A stretch of DNA of 28,336 nt. It comes from Bodo saltans. Taxonomy: Eukaryota; Euglenozoa; Kinetoplastea; Eubodonida; Bodonidae. The translations under genes were made by a program, and so were the position numbers. Location of the stretch: the NCBI GenBank assembly GCA_001460835.1, contig CYKH01001629.1, positions 11,555 through 39,890 on the forward strand. The letters are read 5' to 3'. How positions within the stretch are numbered: the first letter of the stretch is position 1; the number at the start of each line of letters is the position of its first letter. Below the pieces are notes generated by a model. The model searched no databases. It saw only the letters and a list, made by a program, of their open reading frames with translations, and had not been told where the DNA came from. Below, piece by piece: positions 1-8,232 of the stretch.

Positions 1-418
1 GCTTGGGCTGAGCGTTGTGAAGATGTTGCTGGATGCGTGGGAGCTGTGGAGTGCGGTGAAGCGTCGATTTGCGGACTGGCAAACTCGTGGAATAGTTGTC
101 GATTCGAAATCCAGCGACAGTACCCCCATGAAACTTTCACTGATGACGAGCAATTTTCTGAACGATGAGGGAGGTTCGAACGATGATGTTGTCGCGACGG
201 CTGAAAAGTTGCTTGCCGATGACTTTATCGTTGTTGCGCCTATGGCGATCGAGAGATGCATTTCGCCGATGGTTTTTGGTGAAGGGAATTATGCACATGA
301 TTTTGACCTTGTGTTTTGGGACGATGGTGGGCTGGCTATTGGCACGAGCCACGCGGAAGAGCGGAATGAAATTCTTACCACTGTTGTGCAGGAGTCCGCC
401 GCCCGTATTGTTTGCTGA
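1..418 (+). CDS. 3' end of unknown protein (partial at window edge)
   Basis: The frame is open from the left edge of the window and ends at TGA 416-418, so this is the C-terminal part of a longer protein; about 138 codons are visible. A GTG at 17 and an ATG at 23 are in frame but are probably internal. The visible part has a Trp-rich helical start (AWELWSAVKRRFADW), a stretch with ATAEKLLADDFIVVAP, and a short mixed C-terminus ending RIVC. I see no signal peptide, membrane segment or recognisable domain, and I do not recognise the family. The gap after it (419-804) is T-rich, as expected for a 3' UTR and polypyrimidine spacer. The upstream sequence is needed for any functional call. Confidence 0.6.
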   Translation, partial: LGLSVVKMLLDAWELWSAVKRRFADWQTRGIVVDSKSSDSTPMKLSLMTSNFLNDEGGSNDDVVATAEKLLADDFIVVAPMAIERCISPMVFGEGNYAHDFDLVFWDDGGLAIGTSHAEERNEILTTVVQESAARIVC

Positions 419-804
419 ATATGTTGCTCTTTTCTGTGTATGTTGCTTTCGGTAGATTAATCGTGATTTTTTTGATTCTCTTTAAAAAACCCTCTGTACT
501 TTTGTGCCGTATGATTTGTTGTGTTCCTTTTTTGGAGAGAACAGCATTGCATTACTGTCGAACAACGTTGAATTTTCTTTAAGCTGCGTTTGATGGCGGC
601 CTTGGTTTGAGCTTGATTCTGCCTTGAGATATTGGATTATGGTCCTTTTCAAGTATTTTATTTTTTCGTCTACTTTTTATAATTGTTTTTTTTTTTTGTT
701 GAATCTCTGTTAGCGAATTTGTGCAACGTTGAAATAACTTGTGAGAGTTGTTTCTTTTTGGGATGACTTTCCATGAGTGCTGTTTCTTTTTGAAGGATAA
801 TAAG
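419..804 (+). other. T-rich intergenic spacer
   Basis: This gap has no credible gene. It is rich in T-runs (around 467-493 and 685-698) and contains several pyrimidine tracts. The last one, 780-791, is followed by AG at 794-795 only ten bases before an ATG at 805. It is best read as the 3' UTR of the upstream gene plus the polyadenylation and trans-splicing signals for the RasGEF gene. Confidence 0.5.
780..795 (+). promoter_or_regulatory. Probable spliced-leader acceptor for the RasGEF gene
   Basis: The pyrimidine tract TGTTTCTTTTT is followed by GAAG, with AG at 794-795. Splicing here would make the ATG at 805 the first start codon of the mRNA, although the main RasGEF frame has its first ATG at 953. 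The call rests on the general kinetoplastid pattern, with no transcript evidence. Confidence 0.4.
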
Positions 805-906
805 ATGAGCCGGTCTATGTACCTTGGCGCAACATCCACCATCAACAGCCTCGAGCAAGCTCTGCAAGAAGAACAAATTCGCCTCGCTCAGTCACACCAG
901 CAATAA
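805..906 (+). other. 33-codon ORF at first mRNA ATG: uORF or frameshifted RasGEF N-terminus
   Basis: The ATG at 805 follows the likely splice acceptor directly and opens a 33-codon frame ending at TAA 904-906. Its translation (MSRSMYLGATSTINSLEQ, then a Gln/Glu-rich helix) looks like ordinary protein and uses two in-frame ATGs (805, 817). The RasGEF frame (offset by +1) is open from 809 but has no ATG until 953, although its residues before 953 (TVTEVLRQE) also look coding. One indel in the CAGCAATAACAAC stretch near 895-910 would join the two. The alternative is a genuine upstream ORF. Confidence 0.4.
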
Positions 907-952
907 CAACGCATCCTCTGGTGGGACTGTAACGGAGGTCCTTCGACAGGAA

Positions 953-3535
953 ATGAAAATGTTTGGTCTAAGTGAGGCGCACTATCTTCCCACCATGTCC
1001 CCCATTCCGTTTCTTCCAGCGACTGCACTCATCGACGCGTCGATTGGCGCGGGTGGGGGAGCCAGTCAACTTGCTAGCAGCGCACCATCTCCGTTGACGG
1101 TGCTGCTTGCGCCGCATCGAGCCACCGCGGCAAGTATTCACCAACTGCATTCAGCGATGAGGGAGTCGATCATGGTGTCCTGCCCGTGTATCGCAGCGCA
1201 CGTGGATGTCGTCCCTGCGTTGGAAGCTGCCATGGTGCAGCCGATGTGGTCAGAGCCTCCTTCAGACTTTTTTCTATTGAAACGGATGGCTGCGCCTGGT
1301 GCGGCAGGAGAGGGACTAGAAGCCCGTCAGTCGCAGTTTTCACGAGATGCAGGGGGCGTCGATGGAGGAGCAGCAGTATCGTCTTCGTCGTCGTCAGGGA
1401 AGGGAAAGTTAGTGCTTGCCACCATCAACCAGCTGGTAGAGCAATTGACGGCTGTGTACTTCAACCCTCTGACGAGCCGTTCACAGATCGCTCAGGATAA
1501 CGCAAACGCTTTCACCACCGCGTTCTTTCGTACGTATCGATTATTCCTTGCGCCGCAGGCGCTACTGTCAAAGTTGTTCCAAAGATTCCTCGTGCCGAGC
1601 TCGTTGTACGTCGCCGATCACATGGACACCCGTGGCATTGAGTTCCGCTGTCCCCCTGAACTTGCGCCGAAGGTGCGAACTGCGTTCGGGGGCGTGGAGT
1701 ACTCCGCGAGAAGTGCGAAGTGGTTAAAAGTCAGCCAGCTGATCAAAGTCAAAGTTCTCTGCATGCTACACCATTGGTTGAAGGAGTGTCCCAGGCATTT
1801 TGACGGAGGAATGTTGCGCATGTTGATGTCGTTTTTAGAAGAGCAGTGCTTCCAACCGTCGGCACATGCGGACTGCCCTGCACTGATTATGCAGTGCGCG
1901 GAGTTTGTGAAAGCTGCAGCGGCGGAGCTGCTTCTCTCTCACATCAGCAGCAGGCCTCGAGCCACCACCACTTTGTCACTGCGTTCTAGTGGCGGTGGTG
2001 GGAATAGACGTGGCGTGCTTGCGTTTTGCCCCATTGGTGTTCGTAACAGTGTCCCGCCAACCTTAGCAGGGCTGAACTCTGCAAGGGGCGGTGACTCCAC
2101 TGCCAGTGGTGGTGATGACGGGAATGGTGGTGTGCTACTGGTGCCCACCGGGCTCATCGAGCGGCTGGTTGCGTTTCACGCACACACGCAGCGCTCCAAG
2201 GGGTCCCTTCTGCGCAGCGGGGGTGAGGCGGGAAGTGGTGAAGACTCGATGGCTGCTCACAACGATCCTCGTCGTTTTGTTGCCGCAGCTTATCCTGCAG
2301 CAGGTCACCCATACTTCGACCCTGAAGGAATCTACGCCGCTGTTGTGCGTGAATTCTTAGACTTACCGATCCCACCAGTTGTGCGCGCGATTACCGGCTG
2401 CAGTCGTTTGCTCTTCCGCAGTTTCGACGTGGAAGCCTTTTTAGAAGTGGCGATCCTCGGGGATGTATCCAGCGTCAACAAGTCGCCAGCTGTGTCCAGT
2501 GCTGGAGGAGCTGGTCGCATGGAGTCGTCAGGGGGTGGTGGTCGTGGTGGTGTCGGACGCGATGGAGGACGCGCCACGGACGTGTCAGTTGAGGTGTTTG
2601 TCACCCACGCGGAGAGATTGATGCATTGGGCTGCTTCGTTGGTGCTGACTGCTGCTGGCCTCGATGCCGCTCCGAGTAAGGGCAATGCTGCCCAGCAGCA
2701 GCAGCAGCAACAACGTCGTGGGGCAGCCGCGAGCGATGAGAACCAATCGAACACAACCACGAGCCCACTTTTGCAAGCAGTTCTTTACCGCCTTGTCGAG
2801 CTTGCGACGGAGCTGATGGAGCAGAACGATCTGCATTCCGCATTCGGTCTCGTGGCTGGCCTCAATCATCCTGCGATTGCCCGGCTCCATCGACCGCTGT
2901 TCTCCAAACGATTCATGTTCCACGAACGAATCGAGACGCTGATTGACTTTTTTGACCTGAGCACCGCCAAGTACGCCAACTACATGTCGCACCTGCCCGA
3001 TGACGACATCCACCCACCAGTGCCGTTTGTGCATCAGTGCATTGAGGAGATGCGTGCACTGCATGACACAGCCCCGTCCTACTACCGAGTCCCACCGCGT
3101 CACCATAGTGCTTCTGTTCCACAGGGAGGAGGTTCGCAAGGTAGTTCAGGGAGCGATGGGGCAGGAGGTTGGGTTCCGTCTGAAGTTGTCATTCACTGGA
3201 GGAAATTCCAAGCGCTTGAGGGGATGCTTGGGGACCTCATCAAATACCAAGCTGTTCCTGTGTCCCACGGCACCTACGTAGAGATTCAGATGATGTACGG
3301 CGGAAACTCAGCGCTCAACGCATCGGCGGCAGGTGCTGGCGATCGTGGCGGGAAAAAATCGACAGGGGCTAACACCACGACAAACGCGGTGGGAAGCACC
3401 CTCAACGCAGCCACAGTGGCGCGGGTAGGGGCCATGTTAGAGTCCCACCAATGGGCTCCTGACAGAATGATCACTGACGCCGCGATGCTAGCGCAGTTGT
3501 CGTTAATGGTGCATGATCCGACTCGCGTGGACTGA
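953..3535 (+). CDS. Ras guanine-nucleotide exchange factor (RasGEF, REM + CDC25 domains)
   Basis: This should activate a Ras-type small GTPase by exchanging GDP for GTP. From ATG 953 it is 860 aa. A RasGEF N-terminal (REM) module lies at about residues 150-310: INQLVEQLTAVYFNP, then FTTAFFRTYRLF and KVLCMLHHWLKECPRHF, matching the family's LVERLT / F..TYR.F / VL..WL pattern. The CDC25 catalytic module lies at about 445-770: a divergent start (DPEGIYAAVVREFLDLP), LMHWAASLV, the helix ELMEQNDLHSAFGLVAGLNH, then AIARL, a stretch matching the F..L..LF.....NY helix, PPVPFVHQCIEEM and a final KFQALEGMLGDLIKYQ. A Gly/Ser-rich and polyGln insert (about 2480-2760) interrupts the catalytic module. No PH, SH3 or membrane segment is seen. 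Coding-like sequence upstream (805-903) is in another frame, so the true N-terminus may be longer. The domain call is strong; the target GTPase is unknown. Confidence 0.88.
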   Translation: MKMFGLSEAHYLPTMSPIPFLPATALIDASIGAGGGASQLASSAPSPLTVLLAPHRATAASIHQLHSAMRESIMVSCPCIAAHVDVVPALEAAMVQPMWSEPPSDFFLLKRMAAPGAAGEGLEARQSQFSRDAGGVDGGAAVSSSSSSGKGKLVLATINQLVEQLTAVYFNPLTSRSQIAQDNANAFTTAFFRTYRLFLAPQALLSKLFQRFLVPSSLYVADHMDTRGIEFRCPPELAPKVRTAFGGVEYSARSAKWLKVSQLIKVKVLCMLHHWLKECPRHFDGGMLRMLMSFLEEQCFQPSAHADCPALIMQCAEFVKAAAAELLLSHISSRPRATTTLSLRSSGGGGNRRGVLAFCPIGVRNSVPPTLAGLNSARGGDSTASGGDDGNGGVLLVPTGLIERLVAFHAHTQRSKGSLLRSGGEAGSGEDSMAAHNDPRRFVAAAYPAAGHPYFDPEGIYAAVVREFLDLPIPPVVRAITGCSRLLFRSFDVEAFLEVAILGDVSSVNKSPAVSSAGGAGRMESSGGGGRGGVGRDGGRATDVSVEVFVTHAERLMHWAASLVLTAAGLDAAPSKGNAAQQQQQQQRRGAAASDENQSNTTTSPLLQAVLYRLVELATELMEQNDLHSAFGLVAGLNHPAIARLHRPLFSKRFMFHERIETLIDFFDLSTAKYANYMSHLPDDDIHPPVPFVHQCIEEMRALHDTAPSYYRVPPRHHSASVPQGGGSQGSSGSDGAGGWVPSEVVIHWRKFQALEGMLGDLIKYQAVPVSHGTYVEIQMMYGGNSALNASAAGAGDRGGKKSTGANTTTNAVGSTLNAATVARVGAMLESHQWAPDRMITDAAMLAQLSLMVHDPTRVD

Positions 3536-3571
3536 CTGACGGGTGTGATCACGCTGCTGATCACTTCGTTT

Positions 3572-3704
3572 AACTTTTTTTTTCATAGATCGGTCAACGC
3601 TTCGTTTCTTTTTGTTTCTCTTAGGTTTTCTTCCTTTTCATTACCATTGTATTTGTGTTCTTTTCTGGACCACCATTGTCTTTTTGAAATATCTTTTCAT
3701 CTGA
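3572..3704 (+). promoter_or_regulatory. Long pyrimidine-rich tract before the gene at 3743
   Basis: A region strongly enriched in T and C runs extends from 3572 to about 3702 and ends in CATCTGAG just before ATG 3743. It is the expected polypyrimidine/acceptor region for trans-splicing. It is also the reason the open frame could be read upstream from a GTG at 3545; that extension would be an artificial Phe/Leu-rich peptide. Confidence 0.4.
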
Positions 3705-3742
3705 GAGCACGTCATCACGAGGAAAAGGGGGATCATCACACA

Positions 3743-5995
3743 ATGCAAGTTGCATTCGACCGCTGGAGGGGCTGGAGAAGGTTTTCCCTGCCTACGCAAG
3801 AGGAACGAGATCTCAAGAAGAAACTAGCAGAATCTAAAGTGTACCGATCTCGCAACGCATACGAATCTGCTTCCACTGGAACAAGTGACAACAACAGTAT
3901 CGATCGCCATCACGCCATCAGCAACATTCAACTGCCAAAGAATGCCCTCGCCCCACTCCCAGTGTTCCTACGTCGCCACATTCTTGATTATTGCTGTGCA
4001 GTGGAAGATTCGTTTCTTGACGACCTTCAGCACTTAGAGGACGTCGTGAAGAATGATGAACTAGGCATCTTGAACACATACCACAATCATTCTTCCCCAC
4101 CGCCGCAGGAACGTAGTGGAACGAATGCAACGGATGTTCATGATGAAGCGGGAGTGTCGACTGTGGTCGTCGCAAGTACGAGAGTGGCTGCTAAAGATGA
4201 TACCGTCGCCTCCACTATTACTTCTGGTGCGACTCACCCACTGGTTGCGATTCTCGATGTAGTCGAGTCGGAGCTGGCTACTATGTATGAGGGTAGAATT
4301 CTACATGAACTCTCTGCCTTCGCACGTTGCTTTGGTGTTCCAGTAAGTGCCTCGATGCACAATATATTGGAGGAGCAAGGGTCGATGGCACCTCGCTCTC
4401 CAACAGTGCCTTCATCGACGCGACGCCGTTCGCTTGTGACCTACGTGCGTGAGGCGACTCCACCGCCAGCAGCCACCGCGCCACCGCCGCCGTCATCCAC
4501 CGCATCGGCGCAATCTCCGCCTCTTAGCCACCGACGCTCGCTGCACCTGCAGCAACAAGCAGGAGTGCAAATGTGCAGCTACCACCAACGCGACACTGTT
4601 GTGGCGTACCTCCAGCGAATTTATGCCCATGCACGCTCCCAACGTGATCGGTTTGAGCGTGCCCTCTCATGGGTACGATTTCGAGACAACATGTTGCACT
4701 CCACATGTGCATCCCTTCGTCCGATATTACGAGATGATTTGAGCACGTGGGAGATGATTCTTCAACAGTGGCGCATGCCTAACCGTTGCAGCAAGCCGAA
4801 TGATGCCATGCCAAATAGCAACAACACAGGCGACCGATCGTTGATCAATAACCGCCAACAGCGTCCGCCTGACCCGGACCACGTCGACTTTATCTTCGAG
4901 CGAGCGTTGATGGAGCTTGGTCGCTACCAGGCCCGCATATCCAGCGTGGAGTACCTTGGGCGCCCCGACTTGTCCTTGGACGACATCCGTAATCTTTTCT
5001 GGGAAGTTGGACTCACGCCTCCCGTGTTTGCTTCCCGTGATCAAGAGGATATCAGCGATACCAACACCCATTCTGCATCTGCTAGTGAAGTGGTTGGCCA
5101 GACCTTTGATGGTGTGACAGAAACCTACGCCCAGACCATCACATTCCGCCAAGCACTCACTCTGGGCCTCACTGAGATTCCATGGGTCCGTGGCTACTCA
5201 TGGGAGGACCGCGCAACAGCAGCAATCGTAGAAGAAGAGGACGAGGGTGATGATAAACAATCGTTGGGTGCGTACAGTGGTGGGGGAGGAGGCGGCGGCG
5301 CATCAGCGAGGTCACCAAAGGGGCACCACCAACAAAACCACGAAGCATTTGACGGCGTTGCATCGGATTCTGGCCGGTTATCTCTTCGGGCACGAAGTCC
5401 TGTACAGCCAATGGGTGGGACCACAACGAGTAATCCTCTTATGTCTGGGCGGCAGTCGCCGAACCCAAAATCACGCTCGGTCTGTTCCGTTGCTCGCAGT
5501 GAGCGCGTGTTGCAGATGCTTGGCAACCACGGCGTGGATGACACAGTGCGGCAGCAGCTGGAGGAGTTGGAACGTGAGCGTGCTTCACTTGAGGCGGCTG
5601 ATCAGGCACTCCGACGCAAGGCGTTTGCTGTTGCGGCTCACGCAATGTCGCAGCGCCTGTGGTTGTCTACGGATCTCTTTCGCCCGCACGGCGAGCATCA
5701 GTTCGCTGGCTGTGAATACTGCGCAGACACTCACCTTGCCATGGTGGGCCTCAAACGTGACAACAGCGGTGCGGTCGGCGACATCGTGGTGTGTAGTGCG
5801 TGTTACCAAGATTTGTACAGTGATGAACTATCCATTGCACATCGGATGTACCAGTGGTTGACGGTGCAGGAGCTGATTGGGGCTGGTGTGACAGCGGTGG
5901 AGGGGGAGGCGGGAAGTACCGGCGACTTGGATGACGATGTGATGGCAGCAGATCGGCAACACAACGCCACACCACCGTATTTGGCGAGTAGATAG
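3743..5995 (+). CDS. Unknown 750-aa protein with C-terminal Cys4 motif and coiled coil
   Basis: The start is ATG 3743, the first ATG after a long pyrimidine tract; the open frame upstream of it translates only the T-rich spacer. I do not recognise the family. Visible parts: a basic N-terminus (RWRGWRRFSLPTQEERDLKKKL), a helical region around 70-110 (PVFLRRHILDYCCAVEDSFLDDLQHLEDV), a Pro/Ser-rich linker (about 210-270), a second helical region (HQRDTVVAYLQRIYAHARSQ), acidic and Gly-rich low complexity around 490-530, a coiled coil at about 601-640 (RQQLEELERERASLEAADQA), then CEYC at 657-660 and CSAC at 684-687, which could bind one zinc ion. No membrane segment or catalytic motif is evident. 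The last 47 codons plus the stop lie in a tandem duplication with the downstream spacer. Probably a kinetoplastid-restricted cytoskeletal or adaptor protein, but that is a guess. Confidence 0.75.
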   Translation: MQVAFDRWRGWRRFSLPTQEERDLKKKLAESKVYRSRNAYESASTGTSDNNSIDRHHAISNIQLPKNALAPLPVFLRRHILDYCCAVEDSFLDDLQHLEDVVKNDELGILNTYHNHSSPPPQERSGTNATDVHDEAGVSTVVVASTRVAAKDDTVASTITSGATHPLVAILDVVESELATMYEGRILHELSAFARCFGVPVSASMHNILEEQGSMAPRSPTVPSSTRRRSLVTYVREATPPPAATAPPPPSSTASAQSPPLSHRRSLHLQQQAGVQMCSYHQRDTVVAYLQRIYAHARSQRDRFERALSWVRFRDNMLHSTCASLRPILRDDLSTWEMILQQWRMPNRCSKPNDAMPNSNNTGDRSLINNRQQRPPDPDHVDFIFERALMELGRYQARISSVEYLGRPDLSLDDIRNLFWEVGLTPPVFASRDQEDISDTNTHSASASEVVGQTFDGVTETYAQTITFRQALTLGLTEIPWVRGYSWEDRATAAIVEEEDEGDDKQSLGAYSGGGGGGGASARSPKGHHQQNHEAFDGVASDSGRLSLRARSPVQPMGGTTTSNPLMSGRQSPNPKSRSVCSVARSERVLQMLGNHGVDDTVRQQLEELERERASLEAADQALRRKAFAVAAHAMSQRLWLSTDLFRPHGEHQFAGCEYCADTHLAMVGLKRDNSGAVGDIVVCSACYQDLYSDELSIAHRMYQWLTVQELIGAGVTAVEGEAGSTGDLDDDVMAADRQHNATPPYLASR

Positions 5996-6176
5996 ACCCT
6001 ATCGGTTTGCTACCAGAATGGAAGCGACAGACTGGGCGTTTTTTTTTTGCAGTTTGTAGATTCGAGTTGTGATACGTTGAACAACCTTTGCGCTATTGAA
6101 CTCATGATTGCGTGTACTTCCGCAACTCCCTTGAGTTCCACTATTTACCTTCTTTTTCGACACACACAAAAAAGTA

Positions 6177-6193
6177 ACTCAAATAATTTGAGT
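6177..6193. repeat. 17-bp palindrome, copy 1
   Basis: ACTCAAATAATTTGAGT is a perfect inverted repeat with 8-bp arms around a single A. CACAC upstream and GTGTG downstream could extend it discontinuously. An identical copy lies at 6538-6554 in the second duplication unit. It sits between the polypyrimidine tract and the V-ATPase subunit c gene, so it could form a hairpin near the acceptor or bind a dimeric protein; neither is shown. Confidence 0.6.
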
Positions 6194-6206
6194 TTGCGTG
6201 TGCCTG

Positions 6207-6350
6207 CAGTGGTTGACGGTGCAGGAGCTGATTGGGGCTGGTGTGACAGCGGTGGAGGGGGAGGCGGGAAGTACCGGCGACTTGGATGACGATGTGATGG
6301 CAGCAGATCGGCAACACAACGCCACACCACCGTATTTGGCGAGTAGATAG
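6207..6350 (+). pseudogene. Duplicated 3' fragment of the upstream gene
   Basis: This is the coding part of duplication copy 2. It repeats the last 47 codons and TAG stop of the gene at 3743-5995 without a start codon or N-terminus. No sensible ATG precedes it in frame, so it should not make a protein. It is a by-product of the tandem duplication. Confidence 0.85.
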
Positions 6351-6537
6351 ACCCTATCGGTTTGCTACCAGAATGGAAGCGACAGACTGGGCGTTTTTTT
6401 TTTTTTGCTGTTTGTAGATTCGAGTTGTGTGATACGTTTAACAACCTTTGCGGTATTGAACTCATGATTGCGTGTACTTCCGCAACTCCCTTGAGTTCCA
6501 CTATTACCTTCTTTTTTTCGACACACACAAAAAAGTA

Positions 6538-6554
6538 ACTCAAATAATTTGAGT
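6538..6554. repeat. 17-bp palindrome, copy 2
   Basis: Same sequence as at 6177-6193, unchanged although neighbouring noncoding bases of the two duplication units have diverged. It lies about 70 bases upstream of the V-ATPase subunit c start codon. Confidence 0.6.
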
Positions 6555-6626
6555 TTGCGTGTGCCTGTGTGGTGATCAGAACAAGAGATCTTTGAGAGGA
6601 GAAAACACATAATTTGCTCGAGAGAT

Positions 6627-7214
6627 ATGCCGTCGACAAAAACAACCGTTGCCGTAGCTGCTAGCTGCTGTGCAGTTGCTGCTTGGGCAGCCACCACTAG
6701 CCAAAGCGCTTGCCAAGCGCGCACGTACCCTGCTAGCGCTGGCCTTTTCGGCTCTCTTGGTGCTACGATAGCCCTTGTGTTCGCAAATCTTGGCTCCGCC
6801 TACGGTGCGGCCAAAGCTGGCGCCGGTGTTGCTCACCTCGGCATCAACGCCCCTGACAAGATTATGCGCGGTATTGTCCCTGTCGTCATGGCCGGTATTC
6901 TCGGTATCTACGGCCTGATCGTGGCGGTGATCATCAACAATAACATCCGAACGGAGCCAAACACATATTCCACGTTCGCGGCGTACATGCACCTTGGTGC
7001 TGGCCTTGCCGCTGGCCTCGCTGCACTTGCTGCCGGCCTTGCTATTGGAGTGGTGGGAGACACTGCAGTGCGTGCATACGGAAAGCAGGACAAGATTTTC
7101 GTCGCGATGATTCTCATGCTCATTTTCGCAGAGGCGTTAGGTCTCTACGGCCTCATTATTGCGCTGCTTATGAACAATCAGGCCACCCGCTACGGAAACT
7201 TGTGCCCCGCGTAA
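6627..7214 (+). CDS. V-type H+-ATPase 16-kDa proteolipid, subunit c
   Basis: This is the membrane rotor subunit of the vacuolar proton pump, which acidifies endosomes, lysosomes and acidocalcisomes. The 195-aa product has the two-fold repeated four-helix hairpin of V-ATPase c: helix 1 from about residue 37 (GSLGATIALVFANLGSAYGA), helix 2 (IMRGIVPVVMAGILGIYGLI), helix 3 (LGAGLAAGLAALAAGLAIGV, then VGDTAVRAYGKQ) and helix 4 with the proton-carrying Glu at residue 169 in LIFAEALGLYGLI. Helix 2 lacks a Glu, as usual for subunit c in contrast to c''. The start is ATG 6627. There are about 35 residues before helix 1, Ala/Thr/Cys-rich and signal-like, longer than in animal or yeast subunit c. The upstream spacer was duplicated, so two candidate acceptor regions precede it. 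Confidence 0.96.
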   Translation: MPSTKTTVAVAASCCAVAAWAATTSQSACQARTYPASAGLFGSLGATIALVFANLGSAYGAAKAGAGVAHLGINAPDKIMRGIVPVVMAGILGIYGLIVAVIINNNIRTEPNTYSTFAAYMHLGAGLAAGLAALAAGLAIGVVGDTAVRAYGKQDKIFVAMILMLIFAEALGLYGLIIALLMNNQATRYGNLCPA

Positions 7215-7443
7215 CCAACAATTGATTCTAGTTACGTGTGTGTGATACGCGTGTTCCGTTTTTTTTTTTTTTTTGTAGCGTTGTGAAAAAAGGAAACTGT
7301 TCACGACGGGAAGGAGGCAATGGACGAAGCGTGGAGAACGAGCCCAAAATTTCTACAAGCATTGGTTTTTGTTAGCGGCAAAGCAGATCTCTCTTTTTCT
7401 TAAGACTCCCCATCATACGCGAGAAACAAATTTCACAAAAAGA

Positions 7444-7475
7444 AACGCACATCTGTGTTTACATACACGTGCGTT
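7444..7475 (+). other. Bulged hairpin, possible RNA structure
   Basis: AACGCAC (7444-7450) pairs perfectly with GTGCGTT (7469-7475). Inside it GTGT (7455-7458) pairs with ACAC (7465-7468), leaving a 4-nt bulge ATCT and a 6-nt loop. It could be a structured element of an untranslated region or part of a small RNA. Confidence 0.35.
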
Positions 7476-8198
7476 CCTTTGAAAAGTGATTTCTCATCAA
7501 AGGGGAGGCCTAAAGGCTGGAGACTCCATATTATTTTTGCGCCGACCGGACTATGTTTCTAGGAAGTGGTGTTCATTCAACTATGTTCCGTACTTGCGCT
7601 CAACAGTCGTGCGAATCCACAAAAAAAAGAAAAACCCAAAAAGAAACAAAAAAGTCAAAAGAAGAATCGTGATCTCAGCTGAACAACGACAAAAAATCCC
7701 AACATCAGCAAAACAAAAAGAAAGAAAACCCCAAAAACAACAACAGGAGAGACAAATTTTCAATCAAGAACAAGGTGATTGCCGAGTGTATGTGTTTCGC
7801 CGGCTTTAGTAGTTGAAAGGCAAAGAACAACACCACTGTAGCAGCCAAATCAAGAATAAAACGAAAAGAATTAGCGCACAGTATCGCAAGAGATCTACAA
7901 ACATATCGTGGCATCTCTTTGTGTGAACGCTTTGCATGACGACAACAACAACGGCAGTATTGATATGCGTGTTTGTTTGTCTTCCCCTTTCTGATTGCTG
8001 TGGGAGTTCACAGTGGGTGTTGATTTTGCGCGGGTTGTGGTGACACCCAAATTGTGTGATGGATGAGACAATCGAGATGAGATCGCATTTTGGCGGCGAA
8101 GTCTGCGCTGAAATGATTTATGACGAACCGCGAATATGTTGTTCTGCTTTGCACTTGTTTTAGAGAGAAGAGAGAAGCGAAGAGACACACATAGATCA

Positions 8199-8228
8199 TT
8201 CTTTTTTTCTTCCTGCAATCACGACGAG
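8199..8228 (+). promoter_or_regulatory. Probable spliced-leader acceptor for the LRR gene
   Basis: The pyrimidine tract 8199-8214 is followed by the first AG at 8227-8228, four bases before ATG 8233. This supports 8233 as the true start codon and predicts a very short 5' UTR. Confidence 0.5.
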
Positions 8229-8232
8229 CACA

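Larger units (their letters stand above)
5852..6567 (+). repeat. Tandem duplication of a gene 3' end plus spacer (355 + 361 bp)
   Basis: Copy 1 is 5852-6206 and copy 2 is 6207-6567, abutting head to tail. Each starts CAGTGGTTGACGG and ends TTTGCGTGTGCCTG. The first 144 bases of each copy (last 47 codons plus stop of the upstream gene) are identical by eye. The noncoding remainder differs by a few substitutions (for example GCAG/GCTG, TTGAAC/TTTAAC, CGCT/CGGT) and short indels, mostly in T-runs. The duplicated unit carries the gene's C-terminus, its 3' UTR, and a pyrimidine tract that probably served trans-splicing of the V-ATPase gene downstream. Confidence 0.95.
7215..8232 (+). other. 1-kb spacer without a supported gene
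   Basis: This is among the longest gene-free gaps here. It holds a T-run (about 7259-7275), a bulged hairpin (7444-7475), a purine- and A-rich tract (about 7620-7770) and a terminal acceptor (8199-8228). A frame at 7486-7809 has no ATG start at its beginning and translates mostly into Lys/Gln from A-rich DNA, so I do not call it. Frames on the minus strand here are T-rich Phe/Leu products. A noncoding RNA cannot be excluded. Confidence 0.4.

Noticed and set aside
2690-2712. CAG/CAA repeats (also in the LRR gene)
   Set aside because: Ordinary polyGln low complexity within coding frames; no sign of unusual expansion.
3545-3742. Upstream extension of the gene at 3743
   Set aside because: Starts with GTG and translates the pyrimidine tract into Phe/Leu/Ser; it would be a false signal peptide.
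5247-5861. 204-codon + frame inside the gene at 3743-5995
   Set aside because: Shadow frame without domain content; the main frame holds the coiled coil and Cys4 motif.
6145-6645. 166-codon minus-strand frame across the duplication
   Set aside because: It is antisense to the duplicated 3' end and spacer; its Pro-rich part mirrors the GGTGGAGGGGGAGGCGG coding sequence.
7486-7809. 107-codon frame in the 1-kb spacer
   Set aside because: No ATG at its start; translation is Lys/Gln-rich because the DNA is A-rich.
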